Assembly (NCBI GenBank): GCA_017311185.1
Contig: JAESUZ010002552.1
Coordinates: 806,001 to 870,000, forward strand
From: Proteles cristata cristata
Lineage: Eukaryota > Chordata > Mammalia > Carnivora > Hyaenidae
Reading direction: 5' to 3'
DNA: 64,000 nt
A model generated the notes under the pieces. It saw only the letters and a program-made list of their open reading frames with translations. It ran no database searches and had not been told where the DNA came from. Position numbers and translations under genes: made by a program. Position 1 is the stretch's first letter; every line of letters begins with the position of its first letter. This document shows, piece by piece, positions 35,183 through 46,845 of the stretch.

Positions 35183-35496
35183 AAGAATCATGGTATATAG
35201 TCTTTTCAGAGGTCCCAATGCCTATCTAACAGGAATCATTTCGAATCTCTAATATAGATACGTAACATCATCTAATGTATAAATTCTAATGTCTAATCTC
35301 ATGTCTTCCTGTTGTAAGTAAAGTCATTCACTCATTCACTTCTGCGCATATTCATTCTCCAAAATGTTTGTGTGTGTCCTCTGCTCAGAGTGTATGGGCA
35401 GGTGTCCCACTATTTTGGACATCCTGCTTCCCTTTCAAGCTCACCAGGTACATTCCAAGACTGGGAAGTGAGCCGGCATTCAAAATGTGGTCAAGA

Positions 35497-36417
35497 GGGG
35501 CAGCTGGGTGGCTCAGTCAGTTGAACGTCTGACTTCGGCTCAGGTCATAATCTCGTGGTTCATGAGTTTGAGCCCCGCTTCAGGCTCTGTGCTGACAGCT
35601 AGCTCAGAGCCTGAAGCTGGTCTTTGGATTCTGTGTCTCCCTCTTTCTCCGACCCTCTTCTGCTCACGCTCTCTCTCTCTCTCTCTCTCAAAAATAAACA
35701 AAACATTTTTTTGTTTTTATTTTTTAAATAGTTTATTGTCAAATTGGTTTCCATATAACACCCAGTGTTCATCCCCACAAGTGCCCTCCTCCATGCCCTT
35801 CACCCCACTCCCTCTCCCCCCACCCCATCTGCCCTCAGTTTGTTCTCGGCATTCAAGAGTCTCTCATGGTTTGCCTCCTTCCCTCCCCCCCACTATTTTT
35901 CCCCTTTTTCTCCCCCATGGTCCTTCATTAAGTTCCTCCTAATCCTCCTATACATGCAAACATATGATATTTGTCCTTCTCTGCCTGACTTATTTCGCTC
36001 AGCATAACACCCTCAAGGTCCATCCATGTTGCTACACATGGCCAGATTTCATTGTTTCTCATTGCCATGTAGTATTCCATCGTGTAGATAAACTACATCT
36101 TCTTGATCCATTCGTCCGTGGATGGACACTTAGGCTCTTTCCATGTTTTGGCTATTGTGGAGAGTGCTGCCATGAACACTGGGGTACATGTGCCTCTATG
36201 CTTCAGCACTCCTGGATCCCTTGGGTAAATTCCCAGCAGTGCTATTGCTGGGTCATAGGGGAGTTCTACTGTTACTTTTTTGAGGAATCTCCACACTGTT
36301 TTCCAGAGGGGCTGCACCAGGTTACATTCCCCCCAACAGAGTAGGAGAGTGCCCATTTCTCCACATCCTTGCCAGCACCTAGAGTCCTCTGATTGGCTCT
36401 AAATAAAATATTTTTTT
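35497..36417 (+). mobile_element. Felid SINE carrying a nested L1 in its tail
   Basis: SINE head and body occupy 35497 to about 35705. A minus-strand L1 end follows, and the SINE-like A-rich tail (ctaaataaaatattttttt) resumes at about 36400. The outer target duplication aaaatgtggtcaaga (35482-35496 and 36418-36432, perfect, 15 bp) brackets the whole locus, showing that the L1 came second. Confidence 0.93.
35708..36399 (-). mobile_element. Felid-type L1, 5'-truncated (3' UTR and end of ORF2)
   Basis: The left part is the L1 3' UTR in reverse (tattgtcaaattggtttcca, acacccagtgttcatcccca). The right part encodes, on the minus strand, the conserved C-terminal end of ORF2, the L1 reverse transcriptase/endonuclease protein: an open segment at about 36093-36356 with [15 protein letters not shown] and KCPSTDEWIKKM. 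Only the last part of ORF2 is present, so the element is dead. It sits inside a SINE tail. Confidence 0.95.
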
Positions 36418-37429
36418 AAAATGTGGTCAAGAAAGGCTCAGTTTTAACTCTACATATTCAGACAAAATAGAGCACTCACAGTTTTCCCTCTCGGTCAGGA
36501 TCTCAAAATGTCTAAGAACATGATCATTACCAAGAGGTAGCAAGTGCGTGTTAAGGTTTCATTCCATTGGCATAGGGCAGGCTTCAGAATTCCAAATCAT
36601 TGGCCATGTAACCTTTTCCAAAGGAGCAGGTAAGCAAGGCTGGCCTTTTTGCCTCTGTCTGAACCTGCCCCCAGCCCTTCCCTTGGGTTCCTAACTCCCC
36701 TCCCCTTGGATCCTCTTAGCTTCCACACTTTCTTCTAGAAGTGAAGGGGTGGAGGGAGGTGGGCTGAGGAGTGGGGCAGGGATACCCCTGGAACCTTCAG
36801 CTTCTCTCCATTTGTCAAAGTGGGGCTAGCTGGTTGCTCGAAGGAGTGGAGGTGGGGAAGAGAGAGAGTGTGTGCTTTGGGCTGGGAAAGATCCAGAACT
36901 CTCATTAATGTCTGACACCTCCAATAAAAGCTACATATTCCCCAAAAGCGATTTTTGAAAATCTTAGACTCTTTGAAGCTTGGTGTTTAACTGCCACTCC
37001 TTCCAGCACTTAATAGGAAACCCAGCCCCTTGGCTTGCTTCCACGGCTCCTACCTGGGGCGACCTCGCTTCTCCAAGCTTTTGAGGTCCTCATAGGCCTC
37101 TTGCAGCTGGGTATGAAATGGAGGCCTTGGTCCTCACAGAATGAAGGGTGGCTGCCCCTGGGGGCTGTGGCTCAGGTGGGAACACCCTTATGGGCTGGTG
37201 TGTGGGTCAGAGCCAGGTGGAAAGGAAACAGGAGTAAAACTTCAGGAGATCAGAAGGGGGATGGAGTCGAGGGATGTGGCTGAGCCCAAGCAGCTATTTT
37301 TCTAGACTGACTTTCCCTCCCTTCATTTCACTGAAAAAGTAGCACATATACAAATGCCAAAATAGGAATGTACTGGAAAGTAAGTCCTCTGTTACTACAG
37401 ACCACCTGTCTCCCAACTGGGGAAGCAAT

Positions 37430-37795
37430 GACTATTAACAGCTTCTGTGTATATCATTCAGAACTTTTCTGTGCTTTATTTACATCTTCTTTGTGTGTAT
37501 GTGTGTATGTGTGTGTGAAACAGAAACATTATACACATCCTTCCATGGACAACTTGTTCCTAACAGTGTGTCTTAGAGATCTTCATATAAGTCGATTTCA
37601 CTTATATACACATACATTCAATTACATACCCATGTACATCTACTTCATTCTTTGCCTGGCATTATATAGCATGGATGTGTTATAATGTATTTACCCCATC
37701 CCCTAATGATAGTCTTTCATTATTGCAGACAAATCTGCAATATGGACAGCCCTTTGCATACACGTCTGTGCAAATCATGTCATGTCATGTCATTT
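37430..37795 (-). repeat. Old L1 (L1M) fragment
   Basis: ccttccatggacaacttgtt, ggcattatatagcatggatg, gataatgtattt-like text, cattattgcagacaaatctg and gacagccctttgcata resemble the antisense of old L1 3' ORF2. Strongly diverged. Confidence 0.55.
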
Positions 37796-38334
37796 TCGTA
37801 TCAGAGATATATACCTTAAGGTGACAGACGTGGCTCAGGCTGTTTTCTGGCTGGCCAAGATAATATCCAAAATAGTGGATACCTGGTTGCCAACCTTCCT
37901 TCCCTCCCCCTTCCCCATCTGGGATACCAGGCAGGGGTAATTCCCCCAAAGGAAAAGCATCCCTGACCTTGGGATGCGGGAAAAGAGAGCTGTTTTGTTT
38001 TTGTTTTTGTTTTCCAGAACGGCCCATCGCCCTAACGATGTTGGCCTGGGCTGAGCTCTACTGGCTTCCCCTGAGCAGAGCCACACTGGAGAGGGACAGG
38101 GAATCGATCAGTCAGGTGGGCCCCTCCTCAGAAGGGAACAGCTAGCTGGCCTGCCTCCAGGGAGCTCACCAAACTGCAATAATGCCGAGATCATTTGAGT
38201 GGTGGGTCTAACTTTTCAAAGCCTTTTGCAGCCAATGTGTCATTCCTCTCCAGCTGTGAGGGAGGCCAGACAGGTATCGTTGCTTCTGTTGCTGCGGTGA
38301 GGAAAGGACTCCCAGAGAGGCTGTGTGATGGAGG

Positions 38335-38432
38335 GTGGTCAGGAAAAGGTGCCAGTTCAAGGGTTGTGGGACTAGAGTTGAGGTCTAGCACCGAGGGGCT
38401 AGCTGTGTGGCCTTGGGCCTCTGTGGAAGCAT
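38335..38432 (+). repeat. MIR-like fragment (weak)
   Basis: gaggtctagcaccgaggggc, tagctgtgtggccttgggc is a short MIR core match. Confidence 0.45.
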
Positions 38433-39794
38433 TTGGACAGGATGGTCTCCTAGCTCCTCACCATCAAGGATACGGGTGGATTATTGTCTAAGATCTGTAG
38501 TTAGCTTGGGGGCAAGAGGGCCGCTCACATTTCACTGGCCCACATGGTGGTTCACCCATCACACAGTGGCTCCTGGCTGGTACCACGTGTTCATGTGGCT
38601 TCTGTAGAGAGAGCAGAGGGTCTCCTTGTGGGGTGGGTAGTGCAGGGGGCCCGTGAAGAGGGGTACTGTACTGCAGGCAGGAAGGCACAGCAGGGGCGGA
38701 AGCTGATGCAATCGGTCCCGGCTGCGAGGGAGGAAGCCCCACCCGGACCCTTTCAGAGGCACTATAGGGAGAGCCCCCTTCCCCATTAAATTCCCTATAA
38801 TTCATGCCATCTGCCCCCTATAAAGCCAGCCAATCTCCAGAGTCGGATTCTCCAGATGGCCTTGGGACCTAATCAAAGCCAGGCCGGCTCTCTGGCCCCT
38901 TCCTCTCCTACTGGTCTGTTAATAGCCCTCAGCCACCCAGCTCCAGGCCCCCTTAACCCCTTCGTCCCTGCCTTCCTCTTGCCCCCGGATCTCTGTTCTG
39001 CTGCCCTTTCAAACCACTGGACTGCGGCCACCCAGAGGGAGCCATTCCAAAGCCGAATGGGATTTCTTGGGAGAGTTGGCTAGGTTGGGATCGGGTAGCC
39101 TGGGCTTCTCCCCCGTGGCCACCACTGACATATGGTGTGGCTTGTGTTCCCCTATCTAAATTGTAATAAAAAGCTTCCATAATGTTTTGCACCTACTTAA
39201 CCTCATTTAATCTTCCAAAAGGAGATAATTATGTGGCTTCTAATTACCCTCCCAGGGAGAAGTTCATGAGAACACAGGTTGTGGAGACGAGAAAGCAATA
39301 CCCCAGTCACCAGTTACTGGGTCCGACGGGGCAGGAGTGGCTGGAGAAGGGGCAGGAGCCTCCCTCCAGGCCGGTCAAGGCCCACCGTGGCGAGCCGATT
39401 CTTGAGCTGCTGACAGGAACCTGAAGGGGTCACCAACCGCCCAGGGGTCCACAGGATGTAGGCCCACACGGAAAATGACACCTTATCTGCCAGGCCACTC
39501 AGCTCAACCCAGCAAGGTGGGGGTGCGGGTGGTATAGACCTTGTGCTCCCAACAGTCAAGACCAAACGTGGGTGGGGGTGGGGTGGGGTGACTATGCTAA
39601 CTAGTAGCACGAAGGATTTAGGGCTGTGTCAAAGGCAGCCAGGGCCCTGGGTGGCTGGTTGTTGAGTAAGGGCGTGGAGACACCCTGTGGTCAGAATGAG
39701 GAACCACAGTCCGTTTCCCTTCCAAGGGTGAAGGACAGGGGCGCTGGGCCTGGGCGGGAGCGAAATAGGCAGGAGTCTTATGTGAGTTCACACC

Positions 39795-39870
39795 TGTGCC
39801 GGGCAGGTACTTTCCAAGCAAGATCTCATCTGCCCATCACGGCAGCTCTGGGAGGTAGATATTCCAGTGC
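39795..39870 (-). repeat. MIR 3'-half fragment
   Basis: ccgggcaggtactttccaag, atctcatctgcccatcacgg, cagctctgggaggtagatat: reverse MIR end. Confidence 0.55.
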
Positions 39871-39889
39871 CTCCTTCGGCGTGGGACGG

Positions 39890-40066
39890 TCCACCTCATA
39901 GCTCTGCCACGCACCAGCTGCGTGACCTGGGCAGCTTATGCAACCTCTTGGATCCCAGTTTCCTCACCTGTGAAATGGGACACTTCAGAGGGTTGCCGTA
40001 GGGGCGAGCGCAAAGTGCTTATCCCAGCACCTGGCACGTAGGAAGAGCCAAAGCAAGGTTGGCCAT
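39890..40066 (+). repeat. MIR, well preserved
   Basis: accagctgcgtgacctgggc, agcttatgcaacctcttgga, cccagtttcctcacctgtga, gcacctggcacgtaggaaga. Confidence 0.9.
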
Positions 40067-40453
40067 CTGCAGTGGGGTTCCATCATGCCCCCTGCCACTG
40101 GCTAGGAAGGACTTACGCAGCAGGGGTCGAATCCAGGCTTCTCCCACTCTGCCCCACAAACAGCAGAGGAGTTGGGACTGTTGAGTGCTTGTTCTAGGTT
40201 TGTTCCTGAGACGAGGTGGGTGGAGCTAGAGCTCATCTGGTGGGAGGGGTGTCAAGAGTGCTGATGGGCAAGATGGTGGGCAAGATATGGGCCACATCAG
40301 GTTCTCTGACCAGCCCAACTGAGGCCACCGAAGCAGAACCAGAGGTGGGAAGAGGTGGGTTACCAGCCCTCCTCTTTCCCTTCTTGGCCACTCCCCCTAT
40401 ATCCCCCAGAATCAGGTGCCTGACACAGATGCGGGGTGTGTCCCTTCCATTTT

Positions 40454-40637
40454 ATTTTTATTTTAGAGAGAGGGAGAGTGAGAGAGAGGGGTAGAGGGAA
40501 AGAGAGAGAGACTCTGAAGCAGGCTCCACGCTCGGTGTGGAACCAGCTCGGGACTTGATCCTACGACCCTGGGATCATAACCTGAGCCGAAACCAAGAGT
40601 CAGACGCTCAACCGACTGAGCCACGCAGGCACCCCTC
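40454..40637 (-). mobile_element. Carnivore SINE, older 'ACCCTGGGATCAT' subtype
   Basis: Minus-strand tRNA-derived SINE; the head reads ccgactgagccacgcaggca and the core gaccctgggatcataacctg. Perfect 13-bp target duplication tcccttccatttt at 40441-40453 and 40638-40650. Confidence 0.96.
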
Positions 40638-41743
40638 TCCCTTCCATTTTAAAGAGATCACAAACTTGGCCAATTCAAGTGACCTGGGCAAGACGGGACT
40701 GCCAAAGGGCAGAGCTGACACAGGGCCGTGACTCCCTCTTCATTCCTGAGCTCAGGCACTGCTCCCCTGCCCTATCTCCAGGCTGGGACTTGGGTACGCC
40801 GTGTGCTTCCTCCAAGGCCTCTCAGACTCGGCCCTCAGGCTCTGGCTTTCCCCCAGGACCCCCCCCACCAGTCCTACCTGGACCCCTGCAACAGGCTCCT
40901 AATGGCACTCTTTCCTCACTTGCTTTTCCTCCCCACTGTTCTGTTTTCTCCAAGGAGGATCCCTAGGAGATCGTTCATGAGAAGGGATGAATGTAGGCTT
41001 CTGAACCCCTCTAGTGCCCGAGCTGTTTTCAGAGACCGCCCCTACTCTCACACCCTGTTTTTTATTCCCCCGAGCCAGTATTTGTGCTCTGCTTCGACTC
41101 AGGCCCCTGGGTGTGGTGGGGGCTTGGTTGAGCTGGGATCCCGTCCCCAAGCACCAGAGTGGAACCTCACCTCGAAACATGCTAGAGTCATTCCCAGGAG
41201 CCCAAGCCCCCAGGCCAGGGTCTTAGCCCACAGGTCCCAGCTCCCTCCCTGGCTCCCACTGCTGGGACCCTTCAGTCGGACATAGGCAGGGCCAGTCCGA
41301 GTATAGGCGTGCTCCTACACGTCTGTAATGGATAAGGGGTCCAAGGACGTGGCCACAACACGCCAGGCTGCTCAGCCTAAAGGTTCGCTCCTGGAGCCGG
41401 TCAGGCAGAAGCTGTAGGACATCAGTCTGATATCCGGTTGCCAGGCTCCTGGACCTCAAGTCTGATGTTCAAGAGCACTTCCTGTCCTCAGCTTTATGAC
41501 AACCTTTCTTGGGCCAGGAGCAGGGAGGAGTGTGGAGATCCAACCTGCATCACCTCCCAGATCAGAGCATGGCGAGTGAGCTAATGCCGGCAGGAAGGAT
41601 TGTAGTTGGGTTCCAGGAGAGACTTCCTGGGTGGAAGTGGGATCCGTGGTGGCACAGAAGCCCTCTCTGCCTGGGCCGCATTCTGTGATAGAAGGTAAAG
41701 GAAGGGACTGCTTCCTGGGGATGCTCAGATGACCATCAGAGGT

Positions 41744-41782
41744 TGGTCCTCATGGTCCTCATGGACAATGGTCCTCATGGGC
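41744..41782. repeat. Short degenerate tandem repeat (ATGGTCCTC)
   Basis: The unit tggtcctcatgg recurs about three times with one interruption. Confidence 0.8.
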
Positions 41783-42244
41783 AGTGTGGACACAGCAGGC
41801 AACCCAGGCTTTGCTTACTCCTGGGCTCCTACATGTCATGGACAAATTGCAGCTGTTCTTGGTTTCAATCCATGTAGCCAGTGGGTCTCCCCAGGCTCCT
41901 GTCTGCTCCGCCCATGTGCCCTGACCACGGGCTTGCCGAGAGCATTGATTCAGGCCGAGAGCTGGCTGTGCAGGGTGAGCTGGGCATCTGAGGTTGGACG
42001 AGAGTGAGGTTACTGTTCACCCTCCCAGGAGCTCAGAGCACAAGGCACTGCTTCAGCAGCAACCAGGACTACTTCCTCGGACAGCCATTCCCACACTGCA
42101 GTGCTAGGGAGCTCTGTAGGGGTGGATCTGTCAGTCACCGTGGGTTCTGCCCTGAAGCTGGCTAGTTAGAGCCCATGAAGCTCAGGGAAACTCTGATGAG
42201 AAGCACCTTTTATCTACCCAGGTCCCCTGCACCTGCTTACTTCT

Positions 42245-42405
42245 AGCGACAAGGTCCTCCCTGGGCCCCAGATTCCTCATCAGGAAAATGAAAGTAATAA
42301 ACGCACTCCTCCATGCTTGCAGAGGGTACTTGTGGCATTAAATGAGTACATTTGGCCACTCGGCAAGGCTTTGCATTCCTGCTCTGCGCCAGGAGGTGGT
42401 TGGTG
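42245..42405 (+). repeat. MIR fragment
   Basis: gattcctcatcaggaaaatg, aaagtaataaacgcactcct, ggcattaaatgagtacattt: sense MIR 3' half. Confidence 0.6.
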
Positions 42406-42943
42406 TCAGGGGTGGGAAAGGAATTCATACTACATGGTGCCTGCCTGCAAAGAGGGGGGAGACCCAGGGCAATGAAACAGACCCAGGGACAAACCAAGAC
42501 ACACGACTCTAATGTCGCTGGGCATAGAGCCCCAAACAAAGGACATCACCAGCAGATAGTAACTAGCTGGACTGAGCTTTCTGGTTACCTGGCTGGACAG
42601 TGGATTTTGTAACAGCCCTTTGCCTTCTTAATCAGGTTGGTCACCCCCCCTTCCCCTCCTCCCATGCACGACAGAATCTTTGGAGCTCAGGTCCCTCCCT
42701 GCCCAGCCCCAGATGCTCACTAGACACCTAACCCAGGTCCCCCATTGGCTGGCTGCAGGTGCCCGAGGGCAGACATAAAGCCCATTCCAGCGCTGGGCAT
42801 GAACAGGACTTTGTGGGGTGGGGGCTGGAGCAGCCATCAAAGCCAAGCAGGCCGGGGCAGGTCGGGGAGCGCTGAGAGCTTGGGCGCTGCTGGCTTCCCA
42901 CCGTTCCCGCCGCCACCTCCGCCGCCGCACTGGTTCTGTGTCG

Positions 42944-42957
42944 CCACACGGGGGCGC
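42944..42957 (+). promoter_or_regulatory. CTCF-like motif
   Basis: ccacacgggggcgc fits 12 of 14 positions of the CTCF core (CCASYAGRKGGCRS) within a CpG-rich patch. Motif resemblance only; binding is not shown. Confidence 0.35.
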
Positions 42958-43144
42958 CCGTCCCCGCACCGCTGCCCCCTCCGCTGGCGTCCTTCCCAAG
43001 TTCCACTTCACGGATGAGGATAAACACTACTTCGTGGCGCTTTACCGCTTTCGGAAGCACGTTCACTTGAGTTACTCATTGAATGTGCATCACAGACTGA
43101 GGAGGTATTAGGATGGCTCAGAGGTGCTGAATGGCCCAACGACA

Positions 43145-43440
43145 ACGTTCATTCATTCAATAAGCATCTGCTGTGTGCTAAGCTCTCAGGAAGCAGGCTC
43201 TGGACCATCCTAAGGACTTGGGTCTTTACCCCAAGAGAAACGGGAAACCATGAAGGGATTTCGGTTGGGCAGGCACGTGAAGGAAGGAGGCGATGGCCAG
43301 AGCAAATTTATGTTTCAGAAAGTCCCTCTGGCTGCTACGTGGAGAATGAATTGGAGGGGCATGAGTCACTGTGGGAAATGCAGCAGAGGGCTCCTGAGAG
43401 GTCCAGGGTGGTGATGGGGACGGGGCCACACAGATGCAAT
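43145..43440 (-). repeat. Second copy of the long ancient L2-like repeat
   Basis: Starts cattcattcaataagcatct, tgctgtgtgctaagctctc, then gggaaaccatgaagggattt and gtccctctggctgctacgtg, ggagaatgaattggaggggc. Same family and orientation as 6050-6810. Confidence 0.62.
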
Positions 43441-43805
43441 GCCCAAGATGACATATGCATGTGAGGTTCGGCCCTTGGTCCAGCCCTCCTCATTTCTTGT
43501 ACCCACCTCAAGCCATTGTATGCCTGGCTAGACCACATGTCAGGCCTTTAAAAGGAAGCGGTACCTACTGCAGGTGTGTGTGTGTGGGGGGGTGGATCAC
43601 TAAAATTTGTAGTCTGCCCATCCCTTTCACATCCTGAAGCTTGATTCTGGCAGTACCCCTAGAGGCCATGTATCTCCAGGAAATTGATCCACCATAAACA
43701 AACTTACAGGGGACTGAAATAGAAAGCATAATAGCAATGCAGTTTATACTATTCTCACAGGTTATGAGGCATCCTCACATCATATTTGGCAGACACAAAT
43801 ATTGA

Positions 43806-43821
43806 GAGCACACGCACACAT

Positions 43822-43852
<31 letters not shown>

Positions 43853-43865
43853 CACACACACACAG
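43806..43865. repeat. (CA)n microsatellite
   Basis: About 27 CA units with a few interruptions. Confidence 0.95.
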
Positions 43866-44229
43866 CGCTGTACCGAGAAAGTTAGCTATTACCAATGAAT
43901 GTAAAGCAGGTGCAGTCTTGGGGTCTACGAAACATGGTGCTTCTCTGGGGTGCTGATTAAGTTTTTAGGTTTCTCTCTGAGCTTGTATTCAGAGCACGTG
44001 ATGGTTCATCTATCATTGTAAAGTGTCACCAGGAAGTCCTTAGGGAGGCCCGGTGAATTGCCTATCTCCTCCAACAGAATATGCTTCCCTAGTGCCTGAA
44101 ACATCCCTGCTCTCCCCCAGGAGAAGTATGGTAGGTGTCTGCCCTCCCTCCCCCACCCAACTGCTGGATCTCATGGGAACATTCTGTCTCTTCTTTTTTT
44201 TGCCCTTCCTGCCACTTCACCAGTTCCTG

Positions 44230-46255
44230 ATTACCACAATGTTGAACCTATCAGAACATACAAAAATGAAATAGAAAATCAAAGTAGTCCTATGTCTATC
44301 CAGTACCTTGAATTTGTTCTATAAAACTTCTCCATCAAGGAGATTCCAGGCCTGGATGGTTTCACTGTTGGGTTTATCAAACGTTTAAGAAAGAAATAAT
44401 ACCAATCCTACACAAAGTCTTTCAGAAAACAGAGTGAAGCAGAAACAGTTTTTAAGTCTTGTCAGGGTCCAGCCTAATCTTGAGACCAAAATTTGACAAA
44501 GATGAGAAAATTACATGCTGCTATCTCTCATAAATATATATACAAAAGCTTTAACAAAATATTTACAAGTTGAATCCAACCATACATCTATATAGGTATA
44601 TAGACAATGTATTAACAAAATATTCACAAGTTCAAGCCAATAATATGTAAAATACATCTGACTATATGAGGTTTATCCATTCCATATTTGTAAATCGATT
44701 ATTATAGTTCACCTCATTTATAGAACAAAGGAGAAAATTCATCTGATTATCTCAATAAATGCACAAAAAGCATTTGACAAAATCCCACCTGTTCATAATA
44801 AAAACTCTTAGTAAACTAGAAAAATTAACAGACTTCCTCAATCTGATAAAGGGCATTACATGAAACCTACAGCTAATGTCATCCTTCCTGGTAAAAGACC
44901 GAACACTTTCCCCATAACATCAGAGTGCCTACTTTTACTAGTTTTACTCAACACTCACTGGAATCATCGTCGATGCAACAAGGCAAGAAAAAGAAATTAA
45001 AAAACATACATTTTGGATAGTAAGAAGTAAAACACATTGTTTTCACAGAATGATATAAGAGTTTATATGGATAGAAACCTTACTAGAACTGATAGGTGAA
45101 TTTAGCAAGGTTGCATTACAAGGTCAATATAAACATGTAAATTGTAATTCTACATCCTGGCAGCAGACAGTTGGAAAATGAAAAATTCTACTTGCAATAG
45201 TGTTATAGATAACAAAATACCTAGGAGAGTCTTTAACAAAAGATATGTAAGCACTATGTGCTGAGAATTACAAAACATTGCTAAGTGAAGTAAAAGAAGG
45301 CTTTAAAAAATGAAGAGATATATAATAGTCATTAAGACTCAATATGGATAAGACGCACTTTTTGCCAAATTAATCCCTAGATTTTAATGTAATTCCCATC
45401 ATAATCCTAGAAGGCTTCGTGGGTAACATTTTATGGGCTTATTTTGAAATTTACATGGAAGTTCAAAAGAAACAAAATAATCTTGAAAAAGAAAAACGAA
45501 GCTTTAAGAATTTATAGTAGATCATGGTAAAACTTACTATAAAGCTGTGGCAATCAAAGCCTTGTTGTATTGACATAAGGATAGACAAATAGATCAATGG
45601 AACACAGCAGAGGTTCTAGAAATAGACTCGTACTTACACAGTTAATTGATTTTGGATGGAGGTATCAAAGCAATTCTATAGAGAAAAAAAAGCCTTTCAG
45701 CAAATGGTATTGAAACAACTGGACATCTTCATCTAGACAAAATAATAAGCTTTGACTCCTGAACGTTATACCATATGTAAAAAAAAATTAGAGTCTGTTG
45801 GAACATAGACCTAAATACAGCAGTTAGAGCTATAAAGGTTTTTTGTTTTGTTTTGTTTTATTTTGTTTTATTTTATTTTATTATTTTATTTTAGAGAGAG
45901 AGTGAGCATGAGTTGGGGAGAGGGGCAGAGGGAGAGAGAGAGAAAAAAAGAATCCCAAGCAGTCTCCACACCCAGCATGGAGATGGACACAGGGCTTGAT
46001 CCCATGACCCTGGGATCATGACTGGAGCTGAAATCAAGAGTCAGAGGCTCAACTGACTGAGCCACCCAGGTGCCCCTAAAGTTTTTTTAAAGCAAGCAGA
46101 GGAGAAAATATTTTTGAAATCCAAAAGTAGGCAAAGAAGTCTCAAACAGGACTCAAAAGTCAATAACCACAAAAGGAAAAAATAATAAATTAGCCTTCAT
46201 TAAAAGAAAAATACAAAACTAAACCAAAACTGTGTTCATCACTATTCTCTCCCAC
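44230..46255 (+). repeat. Old L1 ORF2 remnant, split by a SINE
   Basis: AT-rich and full of stops, but the order of L1 ORF2 is clear on the plus strand: gagattccaggcctggatgg, caataaatgcacaaaaagca, cctacagctaatgtcatcct, cattacaaggtcaatataaa, gctgtggcaatcaaagcctt, atcaatggaacacagcagag. The piece resumes after the SINE with gcagaggagaaaatattttt. It covers the reverse transcriptase and C-terminal parts of an ancient LINE and has no coding capacity. Confidence 0.88.
45840..46076 (-). mobile_element. Carnivore SINE, 'ACCCTGGGATCAT' subtype
   Basis: Head ctgagccacccaggtgcccc, core gaccctgggatcatgactgg, long T-rich tail on the plus strand with (GTTTT)n. Inserted in the L1 remnant; the flanking taaagg/taaag is a fuzzy target duplication. 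Confidence 0.92.
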
Positions 46256-46845
46256 TTTCAGCCTGGTGATTGGGATAACAAGGACCTGATATCTTAGACA
46301 ATCAGGGAACTGGACAAAATATATAATAAATGTTTATTAGATATTAGATGACAGCACAGCGCCGTGATTCCTGAGAAAAGGGAGACAAATGAAGCGAACC
46401 TTACAAACACTTCGTCTTATTTCCCGGAGGCAGTTTCTAGGTCACAGAACAGAGGGAGAAAGAGGCTAAATAGAGCCTGGTGGCCTCACTGAATTGAGGA
46501 GAAAGTGACAGGCATTCGGGAGAGCCAAGGCGGTGGACTTACAGTGGACTTGAGGTTTGAAAGAGGAGGAAGCTATACAGAAAGAGAGAGTCCTGGAGGT
46601 CTGCAGAGGGGTCCCTTCCGTCTTTGACTGGCTACTGGTCCATAATATGTGGGAGTGAATGGTCCCAGCCCAGGGAAAGGATCACCAGAAAGGAGGAGCA
46701 GAACGATTTCTGGAGCCCACACGGGACTTGGAACTTGTACTCTCTCTGGCCAGAGTGGAGAGAACTTATAATAATAGGACATTGGGTAAAATGCTCAGAA
46801 GGTGATGGCCGTAGGAGCGGGGCTAAATTAACACTGGTCTAAACA
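46256..46845. other. Unassigned sequence between L1 and HAL1 fragments
   Basis: No gene. It may be the 5' part of the HAL1 element that follows, but I cannot match it confidently. Confidence 0.4.

Larger units (their letters stand above)
36433..40440. other. Intergenic stretch, no gene seen
   Basis: Unique sequence with an old L1 remnant and MIR pieces (listed). At 38812-38835 a CTATAAAG with a nearby CCAAT occurs, but no transcript is evident. Confidence 0.65.
40651..43140. other. Intergenic stretch, no gene seen
   Basis: Unique, GC-moderate sequence with a GC- and CpG-richer patch at about 42880-43000. No gene recognised; frames up to 185 codons have no domain. Confidence 0.65.

Noticed and set aside
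36093..36356. An 87-codon minus-strand frame as a gene
   Set aside because: It is the surviving C-terminus of L1 ORF2 in a 5'-truncated copy.
38812..38840. A TATA box with CCAAT as a promoter for an intergenic gene
   Set aside because: The two motifs are close together by chance-level spacing and orientation, and no exon or transcript follows on either strand.
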